Source of the DNA: an uncultured Collinsella sp.
Lineage (GTDB): Bacteria; Actinomycetota; Coriobacteriia; Coriobacteriales; Coriobacteriaceae
Assembly: GCA_900548565.1 (NCBI GenBank)
Contig: URKV01000001.1
Coordinates: 1-64,000 of the forward strand
Length of the DNA stretch: 64,000 bases
Direction: 5' to 3'
Shown piece after piece: positions 32,067-40,364 of the stretch (its first letter is position 1; every line of letters starts with the position of its first letter). Made by a program: the position numbers and the translations under genes. The notes below the pieces were generated by a model. It did not search any database and had not been told where the DNA came from. It worked only from the letters and a program-made list of their open reading frames with translations.

Positions 32067-34394
32067 TTAAGCGGAAACTGCGGCGGAAGCGGTGTTGGTC
32101 TCATCCTCGTCGGTCCAAGCGTGCTTGGGCATGGGACGGAAGATCTGGAAGAGCATCGCAACCAGCAGCACGATGGCCACAACCGTCCAGATACCAAACT
32201 GGCCAAGGACAAGCAGGTTGTAGAACTGGTTGATGAACAGGCCGATGACCCAAGCGAAGGCGCACTCGTAGCCGATGGCAATCGCGGTCCACTTGCCGGA
32301 GTCCATCTGATTGCGGATAGTGCCCATGGCGGCAAAGCACGGGGCGCACAGCAGGTTGAAAGCGCCGAAGGCAACGCAGGCGCCCATAGTCGGGAACATG
32401 CCGGCAAACGCGGTCCACAGGCTCGGGTCGGTCTCGGCGGCGTCAGCAACCGACAGCAGCGAGCCGGCGGTGGCGACGACGTTCTCCTTGGCGACAAGTC
32501 CAGAGACAGTCAGCGCGGTGGCCTGCCAGGTGCTAAAGCCGAGCGGGGCGAAGATCCAAGCGACCAGGTTGCCCAGCATGGCGAGCACGGAGTAGTCCAT
32601 AAACTCCTCGGGGATGCCGTCCATAGCAGGCAGGAAGCCGAAGGAACCGTTGTAGCTACCAAAGTTGGAGAGGAACCAAACCACGACGGTAGAGGCGAAG
32701 ATGACCGTGCCGGCCTTCTTGATAAAGGCCCAGCAGCGCTCCCACACGTGCAGCGCCCAAGAGCGGATCGCCGGGAAGTGATAGGCGGGAAGCTCCATAA
32801 CGAACGGCGTCGGGCGACCGGCGAAGAGCTTGGTCTTCTTGAGCATGAGGCCCGAGGCGATGACGGCAAAGACGCCCAAGAAGTAGAACAGCGGGCTGAT
32901 CCATGCGGCGGTGGTGGAAGAATCGCCGATGATGGAACCCATGAGCAGGGCGATGATCGGCAGCTTGGCGCCGCAGGGGATGAACGTGGTGGTCATGACC
33001 GTCATGCGGCGGTCCTTCTCATTCTCGATGGTCTTGGTGGCCATGACGCCGGGGACGCCGCAGCCCGAGGACACGAGCATGGGAATAAAGGACTTACCGG
33101 ACAGGCCAAAGCGGCGGAACACGCGGTCCATGATGAAGGCGACACGGGCCATGTAGCCGCAGTCCTCCAGGAATGACAGCATCACGAACAGCAGGAACAT
33201 CTGCGGGACGAAGCCAAAGATGGCGCCCAGGCCGCCGACGATGCCGTCGCAGACCAGCGAATCGACCAGGCCGCCGTCCTCGGTGCCGCCCGCCACGAGG
33301 GCGTCGTGCACCACGGTGGTGATACCCGGGACATAGGGACCATACTCGGCCGGGTCGACCGAGTCGGCATCGTCGCCCGCGGCCTCGACGGCCTCATCGT
33401 AAGCATCGCGGCCCTGACCGAGCACGTACCAACCGTCGGTGCCGAAGAGCTGGTCATTGGTGAAGTCGGTCACCGTGCCGCCCAGGGTGGAAACGGCGAT
33501 GTAGTACACGCAGAACATGATGACCACAAAGATCGGCAGACCCAGGATACGGTTGGTAACCACGCGGTCGATCTTCTCGGAGGTGCTCATCTTGGCCGGG
33601 GCCTTGGTGAGGCACTCGTCGATGATGTGCGCGATCACGCCATAGCGCTCGCCGGTGATGATGGACTCGGCATCGTCGTCGCAATCCTGCTCGCACTGGG
33701 CGACCAGCTGCTCAACACGAGCGGCCTTCTCCTTAGTGAGGTTGATGAGCTTGCAAGCGTCCGCATCGCGCTCAAACAGCTTGACGGCGTAGTAGCGACG
33801 CTTGTTGGCGGGAACGCTCGCCGGCAGGTTGTTCTCGATGTGGGTCAGAACGTCCTCGATTGAAGAATCGAACTTGTGCTCCGGCACCTGGCCCTTGGAA
33901 GCAGCGGACTTCTTGACCTGCTCGAACAGCTCGTTGATACCCTTGTTCTTAAGGGCCGAGATCATCATGACCGGGCAGCCGAGCTTCTTGGAAAGCTTGT
34001 CCGTGTCGATCTTATCGCCGTTCTTCTCGACCAAGTCGGCCATGTTGAGGGCGACAACCACGGGCAGGCCGGTCTCGACGACCTGAAGTGCCAGGTACAG
34101 GTTGCGCTCAAGGTTGGTCGCGTCGACAACCTGGACGACCACATCGGGCTCGCCGCTCATGAGGTAATCGCGCGAGCACTGCTCCTCGGGGCTGTAGGGG
34201 GAAAGCGAGTAGATGCCGGGGAGGTCCGTAATCGTGACGTTCTTGTCACTCAGGAGCTTGGCTTCCTTTTTCTCAACCGTGACGCCGGGCCAGTTGCCAA
34301 CGTAGCCGTTGGCGCCGGTGATCAGGTTGAAAAGCGTGGTCTTGCCGCAGTTGGGGTTACCCGCCAGCGCGACATGGATCTGAGAATCCGCCAT
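32067..34394 (-). CDS. feoB: Ferrous iron transporter FeoB
   Basis: 775 aa inner-membrane Fe(II) transporter. N-terminal G protein: G1 GNPNCGKTTLFN (residues 12-23), G3 DLPGIYS near residue 58, G4 NMAD near residue 118. A helical GDI-like region follows to about residue 270. Then two gate repeats with about 8-10 membrane helices, including PMLVSSGCGVPGVMATKTI and ATALTVSGLVAKENVVAT. Full length. GAAGGA precedes the ATG at 34394. The two feoA genes upstream make a complete feo locus. A DtxR-like palindrome at 34470-34489 lies in the feoA-feoB gap. Confidence 0.97.
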   Translation of the reverse strand: MADSQIHVALAGNPNCGKTTLFNLITGANGYVGNWPGVTVEKKEAKLLSDKNVTITDLPGIYSLSPYSPEEQCSRDYLMSGEPDVVVQVVDATNLERNLYLALQVVETGLPVVVALNMADLVEKNGDKIDTDKLSKKLGCPVMMISALKNKGINELFEQVKKSAASKGQVPEHKFDSSIEDVLTHIENNLPASVPANKRRYYAVKLFERDADACKLINLTKEKAARVEQLVAQCEQDCDDDAESIITGERYGVIAHIIDECLTKAPAKMSTSEKIDRVVTNRILGLPIFVVIMFCVYYIAVSTLGGTVTDFTNDQLFGTDGWYVLGQGRDAYDEAVEAAGDDADSVDPAEYGPYVPGITTVVHDALVAGGTEDGGLVDSLVCDGIVGGLGAIFGFVPQMFLLFVMLSFLEDCGYMARVAFIMDRVFRRFGLSGKSFIPMLVSSGCGVPGVMATKTIENEKDRRMTVMTTTFIPCGAKLPIIALLMGSIIGDSSTTAAWISPLFYFLGVFAVIASGLMLKKTKLFAGRPTPFVMELPAYHFPAIRSWALHVWERCWAFIKKAGTVIFASTVVVWFLSNFGSYNGSFGFLPAMDGIPEEFMDYSVLAMLGNLVAWIFAPLGFSTWQATALTVSGLVAKENVVATAGSLLSVADAAETDPSLWTAFAGMFPTMGACVAFGAFNLLCAPCFAAMGTIRNQMDSGKWTAIAIGYECAFAWVIGLFINQFYNLLVLGQFGIWTVVAIVLLVAMLFQIFRPMPKHAWTDEDETNTASAAVSA

Positions 34395-34469
34395 TCAATC
34401 CTTCTTCCTTGTGTGCCCGCGCTGCTTTCTCCGCGCGAGCTGGATAATGTGCTTCAAAGTTGCTGCATT

Positions 34470-34489
34470 AAGTTAGAAAAACCTAACTT
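34470..34489 (-). promoter_or_regulatory. Palindrome AAGTTAG-N6-CTAACTT before feoB
   Basis: 7-bp arms; the minus strand reads TTAGGTTTTTCTAA at its centre, which resembles the TTAGG-CCTAA form of DtxR/IdeR-type iron boxes. 76 bases before the feoB start. Confidence 0.55.
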
Positions 34490-34517
34490 TATCTGCAGAA
34501 ATACTCGCCGCTGGCCC

Positions 34518-34739
34518 TTACTGGACCTCGACGACGGCAGCCTCCTCCTTGCGGATGGAAAGCTCGTAGCCGCGCACGTTGATCTCGACCGGATCTCCGA
34601 GCGGTGCGACCTTTACGACCTTAAACGACGTGCCCTTGATGAGCCCCAGGTCCATAAGGTGACGGCGCAGTGCACCCTCACCGTGAAGCTTGACGATGGT
34701 AGAGCTCTCGCCCACCTTGACGTCACCCAACGTCTTCAT
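34518..34739 (-). CDS. feoA: FeoA protein (second copy)
   Basis: 73 aa SH3-like domain (LGDVKVGESSTIVKLHGEGALRRHLMDLGLIKGTSFKVVKVAP, then PVEINVRGYELSIRKEEA). FeoA assists FeoB from the cytoplasm. Close relative of the protein at 34780, with 40 bases between them, so a tandem feoA pair precedes feoB. Good AAAGGGGG site upstream of the ATG. Confidence 0.93.
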   Translation of the reverse strand: MKTLGDVKVGESSTIVKLHGEGALRRHLMDLGLIKGTSFKVVKVAPLGDPVEINVRGYELSIRKEEAAVVEVQ

Positions 34740-34779
34740 GTACTTGTCCCCCTTTCAGCTTTTTGCGAAATGCTGCGAA

Positions 34780-35022
34780 CTAACCGACGGTCATGATGTG
34801 CATGGCAACCTTGGAATCGATACCAAAGCGTGCACCCAGCACCGTGACGATGATATTGGCGCCACTCGAGCTCACCACGTGGATCTCGTTGCCCTCGACA
34901 AAGCCGAGGTCCTTGAGATGGTGCTTCATATCCTCATTGCCCTTTACGCGAGACACGCGCACGGTTTCGCCCGCTTTTACCATCGAAAGCGGCATAGCCG
35001 GCATCTGCGGTCCGCAAGACAT
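34780..35022 (-). CDS. feoA: FeoA protein (first copy)
   Basis: 80 aa with the same fold: PLSMVKAGETVRVSRVKGN, MKHHLKDLGFVEGNEIHVVS and GARFGIDSKVAMHIMTV. It starts with a short extension containing Cys and Met (MSCGPQMPAMP). First gene of the feo operon; a paired inverted repeat region lies 44 bases upstream. Confidence 0.93.
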   Translation of the reverse strand: MSCGPQMPAMPLSMVKAGETVRVSRVKGNEDMKHHLKDLGFVEGNEIHVVSSSGANIIVTVLGARFGIDSKVAMHIMTVG

Positions 35023-35065
35023 GAGTGAGCTCCTAACGTCAGTTCGTCCTCAACATCGACGCAGC

Positions 35066-35119
35066 AAAAGTTAACCACGTCTATGTTCACTTTAGTAAAC
35101 TAACACGTGGTTAACTTTT
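35066..35119 (-). promoter_or_regulatory. feo operon regulatory region
   Basis: AAAAGTTAACCACGT (35066-35080) and ACGTGGTTAACTTTT (35105-35119) form a perfect 15-bp inverted repeat with 24 bases between. Inside lies TTTAGTAAACTAA (35091-35103), a palindrome of the TTAGT-ACTAA form. Two nested palindromes before an iron-uptake operon suggest a metal-dependent repressor site. Confidence 0.6.
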
Positions 35120-35167
35120 TGGAAAGGGTCCCCATTCAGATTTCGAAAAAGTTTCCTATACGAAACA

Positions 35168-35202
35168 AAGGCGCCGCAAAGACTGTCTCTTTGCGGCGCC
35201 TT
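35168..35202. terminator. Bidirectional terminator-like stem
   Basis: AAGGCGCCGCAAAGA pairs perfectly with TCTTTGCGGCGCCTT (15 bp, 5-base loop). It lies 54 bases past the HPr stop on the minus strand, which continues into TGTTTCG; the plus strand continues with GCC. Confidence 0.7.
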
Positions 35203-35255
35203 GCCATACCAATTGATGCAACAGAGGGGACTGCCCCTTTGTCACATTGTTGAGG

Positions 35256-35504
35256 TTAGAGCGAGAGGTTTCTGATCGACGTAACGCAGGAGGCCTCATC
35301 TACGCCCGAAACGCGGAAGATGATGTCCTCGCCGCACTCGCCGTAGAGAGCCATGAGTCCCATGACATCGCGGCCATCCGTGTGGCGATCGCCGATGCTG
35401 ACTGACACGTCGCTACGATGCTTGACAATGATGTCATAGAGCAGCGCAACCGGGCGGGCATGTAATCCCAACGGATCTTTAATCGTCTTTGTAAACTCGA
35501 CCAT
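35256..35504 (-). CDS. HPr-like phosphocarrier with Asp at position 46
   Basis: 82 aa. PTS phosphocarrier fold with the active His15 in DPLGLHARPVALL. At the position of the regulatory Ser46 of Gram-positive HPr (SIMGVM context) there is Asp46 (GRDVMGLMAL), which would mimic the phosphorylated state and cannot be a target of HPr kinase. GGGAGGGG lies just before the ATG at 35504. No PTS enzyme I or EII gene is nearby. It could be a classical HPr or a Crh-like regulatory paralogue with His15 kept. Confidence 0.88.
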   Translation of the reverse strand: MVEFTKTIKDPLGLHARPVALLYDIIVKHRSDVSVSIGDRHTDGRDVMGLMALYGECGEDIIFRVSGVDEASCVTSIRNLSL

Positions 35505-35591
35505 GTCCCCTCCCACGACATCGCACATTCGGCCGGCAAAACCCAGCCACGTGGTAGTTATTGTAGCGTTAGATGCTTGTTGAGGGTGGGA

Positions 35592-35762
35592 CGGAAACCG
35601 CATCCCATTTCGAGCGTCAATGATGGGACACAGTTTCCGCCAGAAGGCTCAACCGGAAAGCGCGTCCCGTTATTTGGCTGGATTCTGGGTCGCGCTTTCC
35701 CAGAGGACCCCCTTTGGGAAAGCGCGACCCGTTCTGGACGCAGATTCCGGGACGCACTTTCC
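35592..35762. repeat. Array of three related hairpins
   Basis: H1: 35592-35608 with 35623-35639, arms CGGAAAC-ATCCCAT. H2: GGAAAGCGCG (35655-35664) with CGCGCTTTCC (35691-35700). H3: 35717-35730 with 35749-35762, arms GGAAAGCG-GACCC. H2 and H3 share the arm motif GGAAAGCGCG-CCCGTT. The block fills the gap between the HPr start and the aspS end; no ORF is supported there. Confidence 0.65.
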
Positions 35763-35803
35763 GCGATGTCCGGTCACCCTATGCCCTCGCAACCTCGGCG
35801 TAT

Positions 35804-35838
35804 AAAAAACGAGGGAAGGCACGTGTCCTTCCCTCGTT
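35804..35838 (-). terminator. Terminator after aspS
   Basis: AACGAGGGAAGG pairs with CCTTCCCTCGTT (12 bp); the minus strand runs into TTTTTATACG. 24 bases past the aspS stop. Confidence 0.88.
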
Positions 35839-35861
35839 ACAGGCAATATGTAGCCGCTTCC

Positions 35862-37649
35862 CTACATCAGGCGCAGACTGACGTCCTTGAGCTGGGCGCC
35901 GCTAACGGCACTCGGAGCGCCCGACATAAGGTCGGAGCCGCTGGCCGTCTTGGGGAACGCCATGACGTCGCGGATGGAGTCGGAACCGGTGAGCAGCATG
36001 CACACGCGGTCCAGGCCCAGAGCGAAACCGCCCATCGGGGGCGCACCAAACTTGAGGGCCTCCATGAGGAAGCCGAACTGAGACTCGGCACGCTCCTCGG
36101 TAAAGCCCAGGAGCTTGAGCATGGACATCTGCATCTCAGCGTTGTGGATACGCATACCGCCGCCGCCGGCCTCAAAGCCGTCCATGACAAAGTCGTAGGT
36201 GCAAGAACCGGCTGCCAACGGGTCGGCCTCAATCTTGGCGATGTCGGTCTCGGTCGGCAGGGTGAAGGGCTGGTGCTCGGCGGCATAGGCCTTGCGGTCC
36301 TCATCCCAGTGGAACAGCGGGAAGTTGACGACCCACAGGAAGTCGTGGCCCTCGCGCTTGATCTCGAGTGCGTTGGCCATGTGAGAACGCATGCCGCCCA
36401 GGATCTCGTCGGAGAGCAGGCGCGGGCCGGCGGCGAACATCACAAGGTCGCCGGGCTCGACGTCCATGCGCTCGCGCAGAGCCGCCATCTCCTCGTCCGA
36501 GAAGAACTTGACGATGGGGCTGTTGATGGAGCCGTCCTCGCGGAATGCGATCCAGGCCAGGCCCTTGGCGCCAAACGTGGAGGCCACGCCGGCAAGCTTA
36601 TCGATCTTGGCACGTGCCCAGGCGCCGGCGCCCTTGGCGTTGATGGCCTTGACGGCAGAGCCCTCCTCGTTTGCGGCAGTCGCAAAGACCTTGAACTTGG
36701 AGTTGGCGAAGATGTCGGTCAGGTCGACCAGGTGCATGCCATAGCGGGTATCGGGCTTGTCGGAGCCATAGGTGTCCATGGCCTCCCAGTAGTCCATGCG
36801 ACGCAGCGGCGTGGGCATCTCGACGCCCATGCGGCCGAAGGCGTCGGCCAGGACCTCCTCGAGCGCGCTCATGACGTCATTCTGGTCCACGAAGGACATC
36901 TCGATATCGACCTGGGTGAACTCGGGCTGACGGTCGGCACGCAGGTCCTCGTCGCGGAAGCACTTGGCAACCTGGTAGTAGCGCTCGACGCCACCGACCA
37001 TGAGCAGCTGCTTCAGGAGCTGCGGGGACTGCGGCAGGGCGTAGAAGTTGCCCGGCTGAATACGGCTGGGGACGATGAAGTCACGGGCGCCCTCGGGCGT
37101 GGACTTAAACAGGGAGGGCGTCTCGACCTCCATGAACTCACGGTTGTGCAGCGCCTCGCGAATGGCAAAGGTGAAGTCGGAGCGCAGCTTGAGGTTGGCC
37201 ATCATCTCGGGACGGCGGAGATCCAGATAGCGATAGCGCAGACGGGTGTCCTCGCTGGTCTCGATGCCGTCCTCGATCTGGAACGGCGGGGTGACGGACG
37301 TGTTGAGCACCTCGGCGTGGTCGGTCAGGACCTCGATCTCGCCGGTCGCGAGCTTGGCGTTGGTGGTCTCCTCGCCACGGGAGCGCACGACGCCGTGAAT
37401 CTTGATGGGCCACTCGGGACGCATGGTCTCGGCGATCTTAAAGGCATCGCCGTCGGAGTGCTCGGGGTCGAAAGTGAGCTGCGTGATGCCCTCGCGGTCG
37501 CGAAGGTCGCAGAAGATAAGGCCGCCGTGGTCGCGGCGACGGCTCACCCAACCGGTGAGGGTGACCTCTTCGCCCACGTTCTCGAAGCGAAGCTCGCCGC
37601 AGGTACGGGTGTGCATGGAATGCTCGTCAATGGGACGGGTCTGGCTCAT
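35862..37649 (-). CDS. aspS: Aspartyl-tRNA synthetase
   Basis: 595 aa class II synthetase of the bacterial type. N-terminal OB anticodon domain (VTLTGWVSRRRDHGGLIFCDLRDREG), motif 2 (FRDEDLRADRQPEFTQVDIEMSF), the bacterial GAD insertion (about 300-410), and motif 3 (GGFALGLDRVCMLL). Whether it charges only tRNA-Asp or also tRNA-Asn cannot be told here, as no gatCAB is in the window. The ATG at 37649 has AAAGGAGGATC upstream. Confidence 0.97.
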   Translation of the reverse strand: MSQTRPIDEHSMHTRTCGELRFENVGEEVTLTGWVSRRRDHGGLIFCDLRDREGITQLTFDPEHSDGDAFKIAETMRPEWPIKIHGVVRSRGEETTNAKLATGEIEVLTDHAEVLNTSVTPPFQIEDGIETSEDTRLRYRYLDLRRPEMMANLKLRSDFTFAIREALHNREFMEVETPSLFKSTPEGARDFIVPSRIQPGNFYALPQSPQLLKQLLMVGGVERYYQVAKCFRDEDLRADRQPEFTQVDIEMSFVDQNDVMSALEEVLADAFGRMGVEMPTPLRRMDYWEAMDTYGSDKPDTRYGMHLVDLTDIFANSKFKVFATAANEEGSAVKAINAKGAGAWARAKIDKLAGVASTFGAKGLAWIAFREDGSINSPIVKFFSDEEMAALRERMDVEPGDLVMFAAGPRLLSDEILGGMRSHMANALEIKREGHDFLWVVNFPLFHWDEDRKAYAAEHQPFTLPTETDIAKIEADPLAAGSCTYDFVMDGFEAGGGGMRIHNAEMQMSMLKLLGFTEERAESQFGFLMEALKFGAPPMGGFALGLDRVCMLLTGSDSIRDVMAFPKTASGSDLMSGAPSAVSGAQLKDVSLRLM

Positions 37650-37905
37650 ACCAGTGATCCTCCTTTATGGATCTGTGCCGCCCCGTGTCGTTCCGGGCGG
37701 CGTCGTACAGATTTGCCCAGCCTGCGTAAACCGCGCAGCCAGACATGGCGTTCTATGTTATCGCACCCGCGTCGATGTGCCGCGAAAAAGTAGCTCTTAC
37801 CCAAAGACTTGACGGAGACGAAACAATTGACGCACCGCGGCACCCGCCCGCGCTATTCACGTGCGACAATATGCCCCAATAAAACAGCACTTGGAAAGGC
37901 CCATC

Positions 37906-38541
37906 ATGACTGCACGCCTCATTGTTATGGATATCGACTCCACGCTCATCAACCAGGAGGTCATCGACCTGTTGGGCGAGGAGGCCGGCGTGGGCGAGCA
38001 AGTTGCGCAAATCACCGATCGCGCTATGCGCGGCGAGCTGGACTTTAGGCAAGCGCTCGAGAAGCGCGTGGGGCTGCTCGCCGGCCTGGACGAGAGCGTG
38101 TTCGAGCGCACCTTTGAGCGCGTGACGTTTACCCCCGGCGCGTTGGAGCTTGTGCGCTCGGCACACAGCAAGGGCTGGAAGGTCGGCGTGGTGAGCGGCG
38201 GCTTCCACGAGGTCGCCGACAAGATCGTGGCCGCCGCGGGCATCGACTTCTGCCTGGCTAACCGCCTGGAGGTCGTGGACGGCAAGCTCACCGGTAAGTT
38301 GGCGGCAGACATTGTGACCAAGGAGTCCAAGCTCATCCAGCTGCTGGATTGGGCAGTCGAGTGCGGTGTCGATATGGCCCATACCGTCGCGATCGGTGAC
38401 GGCGCCAACGACATCCCCATGATTCAGGCCGCAGGCACGGGCATCGCATTTTGCGCCAAGCCCAAGACGCGCGAGGCCGCCCCATTTGCCATCGACGAGC
38501 GCAACCTGATGCTCGCCATGGACATCATCCTGCGCGACTAG
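37906..38541 (+). CDS. serB: Phosphoserine phosphatase
   Basis: 211 aa HAD phosphatase: motif I VMDIDSTLIN (the nucleophile is the first Asp of DIDST), motif II VVSGGFHE, Lys in TKESKL and motif III AIGDGANDIPMIQAAGTGIAF. Makes serine from phosphoserine. Other SerB proteins have an N-terminal ACT domain of about 80 residues; this one is the short form. GGAAAGG lies 6 bases before the ATG; the 37861 start lies upstream of that site. Single gene facing away from aspS. Confidence 0.9.
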   Translation: MTARLIVMDIDSTLINQEVIDLLGEEAGVGEQVAQITDRAMRGELDFRQALEKRVGLLAGLDESVFERTFERVTFTPGALELVRSAHSKGWKVGVVSGGFHEVADKIVAAAGIDFCLANRLEVVDGKLTGKLAADIVTKESKLIQLLDWAVECGVDMAHTVAIGDGANDIPMIQAAGTGIAFCAKPKTREAAPFAIDERNLMLAMDIILRD

Positions 38542-38565
38542 TCAGTTTGCCTCACAACTTCATCT

Positions 38566-38613
38566 AATCTGACATGTCAGATTTCCGAACAATTATGCTC
38601 TAATGTTCGGAAA
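38566..38613 (+). promoter_or_regulatory. Two palindromes in the larB promoter region
   Basis: AATCTGACATGTCAGATT (38566-38583) is a perfect 18-bp palindrome. TTTCCGAACA (38582-38591) and TGTTCGGAAA (38604-38613) are perfect 10-bp arms with a 12-base loop. They lie between serB and larB, 45-90 bases before the larB start. The first looks like a dimeric repressor site; the TetR protein at 40365 is the nearest candidate. Confidence 0.65.
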
Positions 38614-38657
38614 CAACCCTTCGCGTGCTAAACTTTTCTGCGTCGAAGGGAACTTAT

Positions 38658-39440
38658 ATGGACAAACGAGATCTTGAGCAATTGCTAAGTGACGTGGCAG
38701 ACGGAAGCATTATGCCGGCCGATGCCCTCACGCGCATCCAGACGGCGCCGACCGCCGACCTGGGCTTTGCACAGCTCGATCTTTCGCGCGGGGTGCGCCA
38801 GGGAGCCGGCGAGGTTGTCTACGGTGCCGGTAAAACCGCCGAGCAGATTACCGCCATTATCGAAGCGCTGCGCGATGCCGGCCAGGAGCGCGTCCTGGTC
38901 ACGCGCCTGGACAGCGAAAAAGCAGCCCGTACCTCGGAGCTCCTCGGCAACGGCATCGACCTGGGATATATCCCGAACGCACAGCTCGCCCTCGTGGGCG
39001 GCAAGCCCTCCCCTACTGGCAACGGACGCATCGTCGTCGCCTGCGCCGGCACGAGCGACTTGCCCGTCGCCGAGGAAGCCGCGTTGACGGCCGAATTCTA
39101 TGGCAACGAGGTCGACCGCCTCTACGACGTGGGTGTTGCCGGCCTGCACCGCCTGCTCGCGCATGCCGAGGAACTTGCACAGGCGCAGGTGGTCATCGCC
39201 ATCGCCGGCATGGAGGGCGCGTTGGCGAGCGTTGTCGGCGGCCTGGTGAGCTGTCCGGTCATCGCCGTTCCCACCAGCGTGGGCTACGGCGCAAGTTTTG
39301 GTGGCGTAGCCGCACTGCTCGCCATGCTCAACTCCTGTGCCAGCGGCGTATCGGTCGTCAATATCGACAACGGCTTTGGTGCCGCCTACCAGGCAAGTCT
39401 TATCAATCATCTGAGCGCCGGCACACCCCGCGCCCGCTAA
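38658..39440 (+). CDS. larB: Pyridinium-3,5-biscarboxylic acid mononucleotide synthase
   Basis: 260 aa, LarB, related to PurE. It adds a carboxyl group to nicotinic acid adenine dinucleotide and releases AMP, the first step in making the nickel-pincer cofactor of lactate racemase. The PurE-like core is visible: IVVACAGTSDLPVAEEAALTA, YDVGVAGLHRLLAH, IAIAGMEGALASVVGGLV and PVIAVPTSVGYGASFGGVAALLAMLNSC. ATG at 38658 with GAAGGG 10 bases upstream. larC follows after 10 bases. Confidence 0.95.
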   Translation: MDKRDLEQLLSDVADGSIMPADALTRIQTAPTADLGFAQLDLSRGVRQGAGEVVYGAGKTAEQITAIIEALRDAGQERVLVTRLDSEKAARTSELLGNGIDLGYIPNAQLALVGGKPSPTGNGRIVVACAGTSDLPVAEEAALTAEFYGNEVDRLYDVGVAGLHRLLAHAEELAQAQVVIAIAGMEGALASVVGGLVSCPVIAVPTSVGYGASFGGVAALLAMLNSCASGVSVVNIDNGFGAAYQASLINHLSAGTPRAR

Positions 39441-39450
39441 GGAGCATTCC

Positions 39451-40362
39451 ATGTCCAATCATCAGCACACGCTTATCATCGACGGCACCTCGGGCATCAG
39501 CGGCGACATGACTGTCGCGGCCCTGCTCGACCTGGGCGCCAGCGAGGAGCACCTGCGCGAACAGCTCGCTACGCTGCCGGTCGACGGCTTTACGATCGCC
39601 GTCACGCGTGCAAACAAGCATGGCATCGACGCCTGTGATTTTGACGTCCAGCTTGCAGAGGAGCTCGAGAACCACGACCACGATATGGCCTGGCTCTACG
39701 GCAACGAAGCAGCTGCCGAGCACACGCACGAGCACGAGCACCACCATCATGAGCACGACGAGCACAGTCACTGCCACGAACATGATCATGAGGCCCACGG
39801 CCATGACCACGAGGGCCATCATCACGCCCACCACCATCACCACCGTTCTTTGGCGGACGTCACTGCTATCATCGACGGCTCGCAGCTAAGCGATGGCGCC
39901 AAGCGTCGTGCGCTCGCCATCTTTACCGCGCTCGCCGCCGCCGAGGCAAAGGCCCACGGCAAAACGCCCGAGACCGTCATGTTCCACGAGGTGGGCGCCG
40001 TCGACTCCATCGTTGACATCTGCTCGGTCGCCATCTGCCTCGATGACCTGGGCATCGAGGATATTGTCGTCGAGTCGCTCTCCGAGGGCCACGGCACCAT
40101 CCACTGCGCCCACGGCCTTATGCCCATTCCCGTCCCCGCTGTCGTCAACCTGTGCCAGGCGGGCAATATCGCCCTCACGCCCGCACCGGTCGCCGGCGAG
40201 CTCGTGACGCCCACGGGCGCCGCCATCGTTACCGCGCTGCGCACGTCCGAGCACCTGCCGGCACGCTACCACATCGAAGCCGTCGGCTACGGCGCCGGCA
40301 AGCGCCCCTACGAGGGTTGCTCCGGCACGCTCCGTTGTCTACTCGTTCACGTGGATGCATAG
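39451..40362 (+). CDS. larC: LarC nickel-insertion protein, short form with His-rich tract (LarC1)
   Basis: 303 aa. N-terminal LarC domain starts IDGTSGISGDMTVAALLDLGA. A His/Asp/Glu-rich tract at about residues 88-131 (HTHEHEHHHHEHDEHSHCHEH) could store nickel. The domain resumes with LADVTAII, VMFHEVGAVDSIVDI, HGTIHCAHGLMPIPVPA and ends soon after VGYGAGKRPYEGCSGTLR. The C-terminal LarC2 domain of full LarC (about 100 residues more) is missing; a TetR gene starts two bases later. In Lactobacillus plantarum the two parts join by frameshift, but I see no LarC2-like sequence after the stop. A separate larC2 may lie elsewhere. Confidence 0.88.
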   Translation: MSNHQHTLIIDGTSGISGDMTVAALLDLGASEEHLREQLATLPVDGFTIAVTRANKHGIDACDFDVQLAEELENHDHDMAWLYGNEAAAEHTHEHEHHHHEHDEHSHCHEHDHEAHGHDHEGHHHAHHHHHRSLADVTAIIDGSQLSDGAKRRALAIFTALAAAEAKAHGKTPETVMFHEVGAVDSIVDICSVAICLDDLGIEDIVVESLSEGHGTIHCAHGLMPIPVPAVVNLCQAGNIALTPAPVAGELVTPTGAAIVTALRTSEHLPARYHIEAVGYGAGKRPYEGCSGTLRCLLVHVDA

Positions 40363-40364
40363 CC

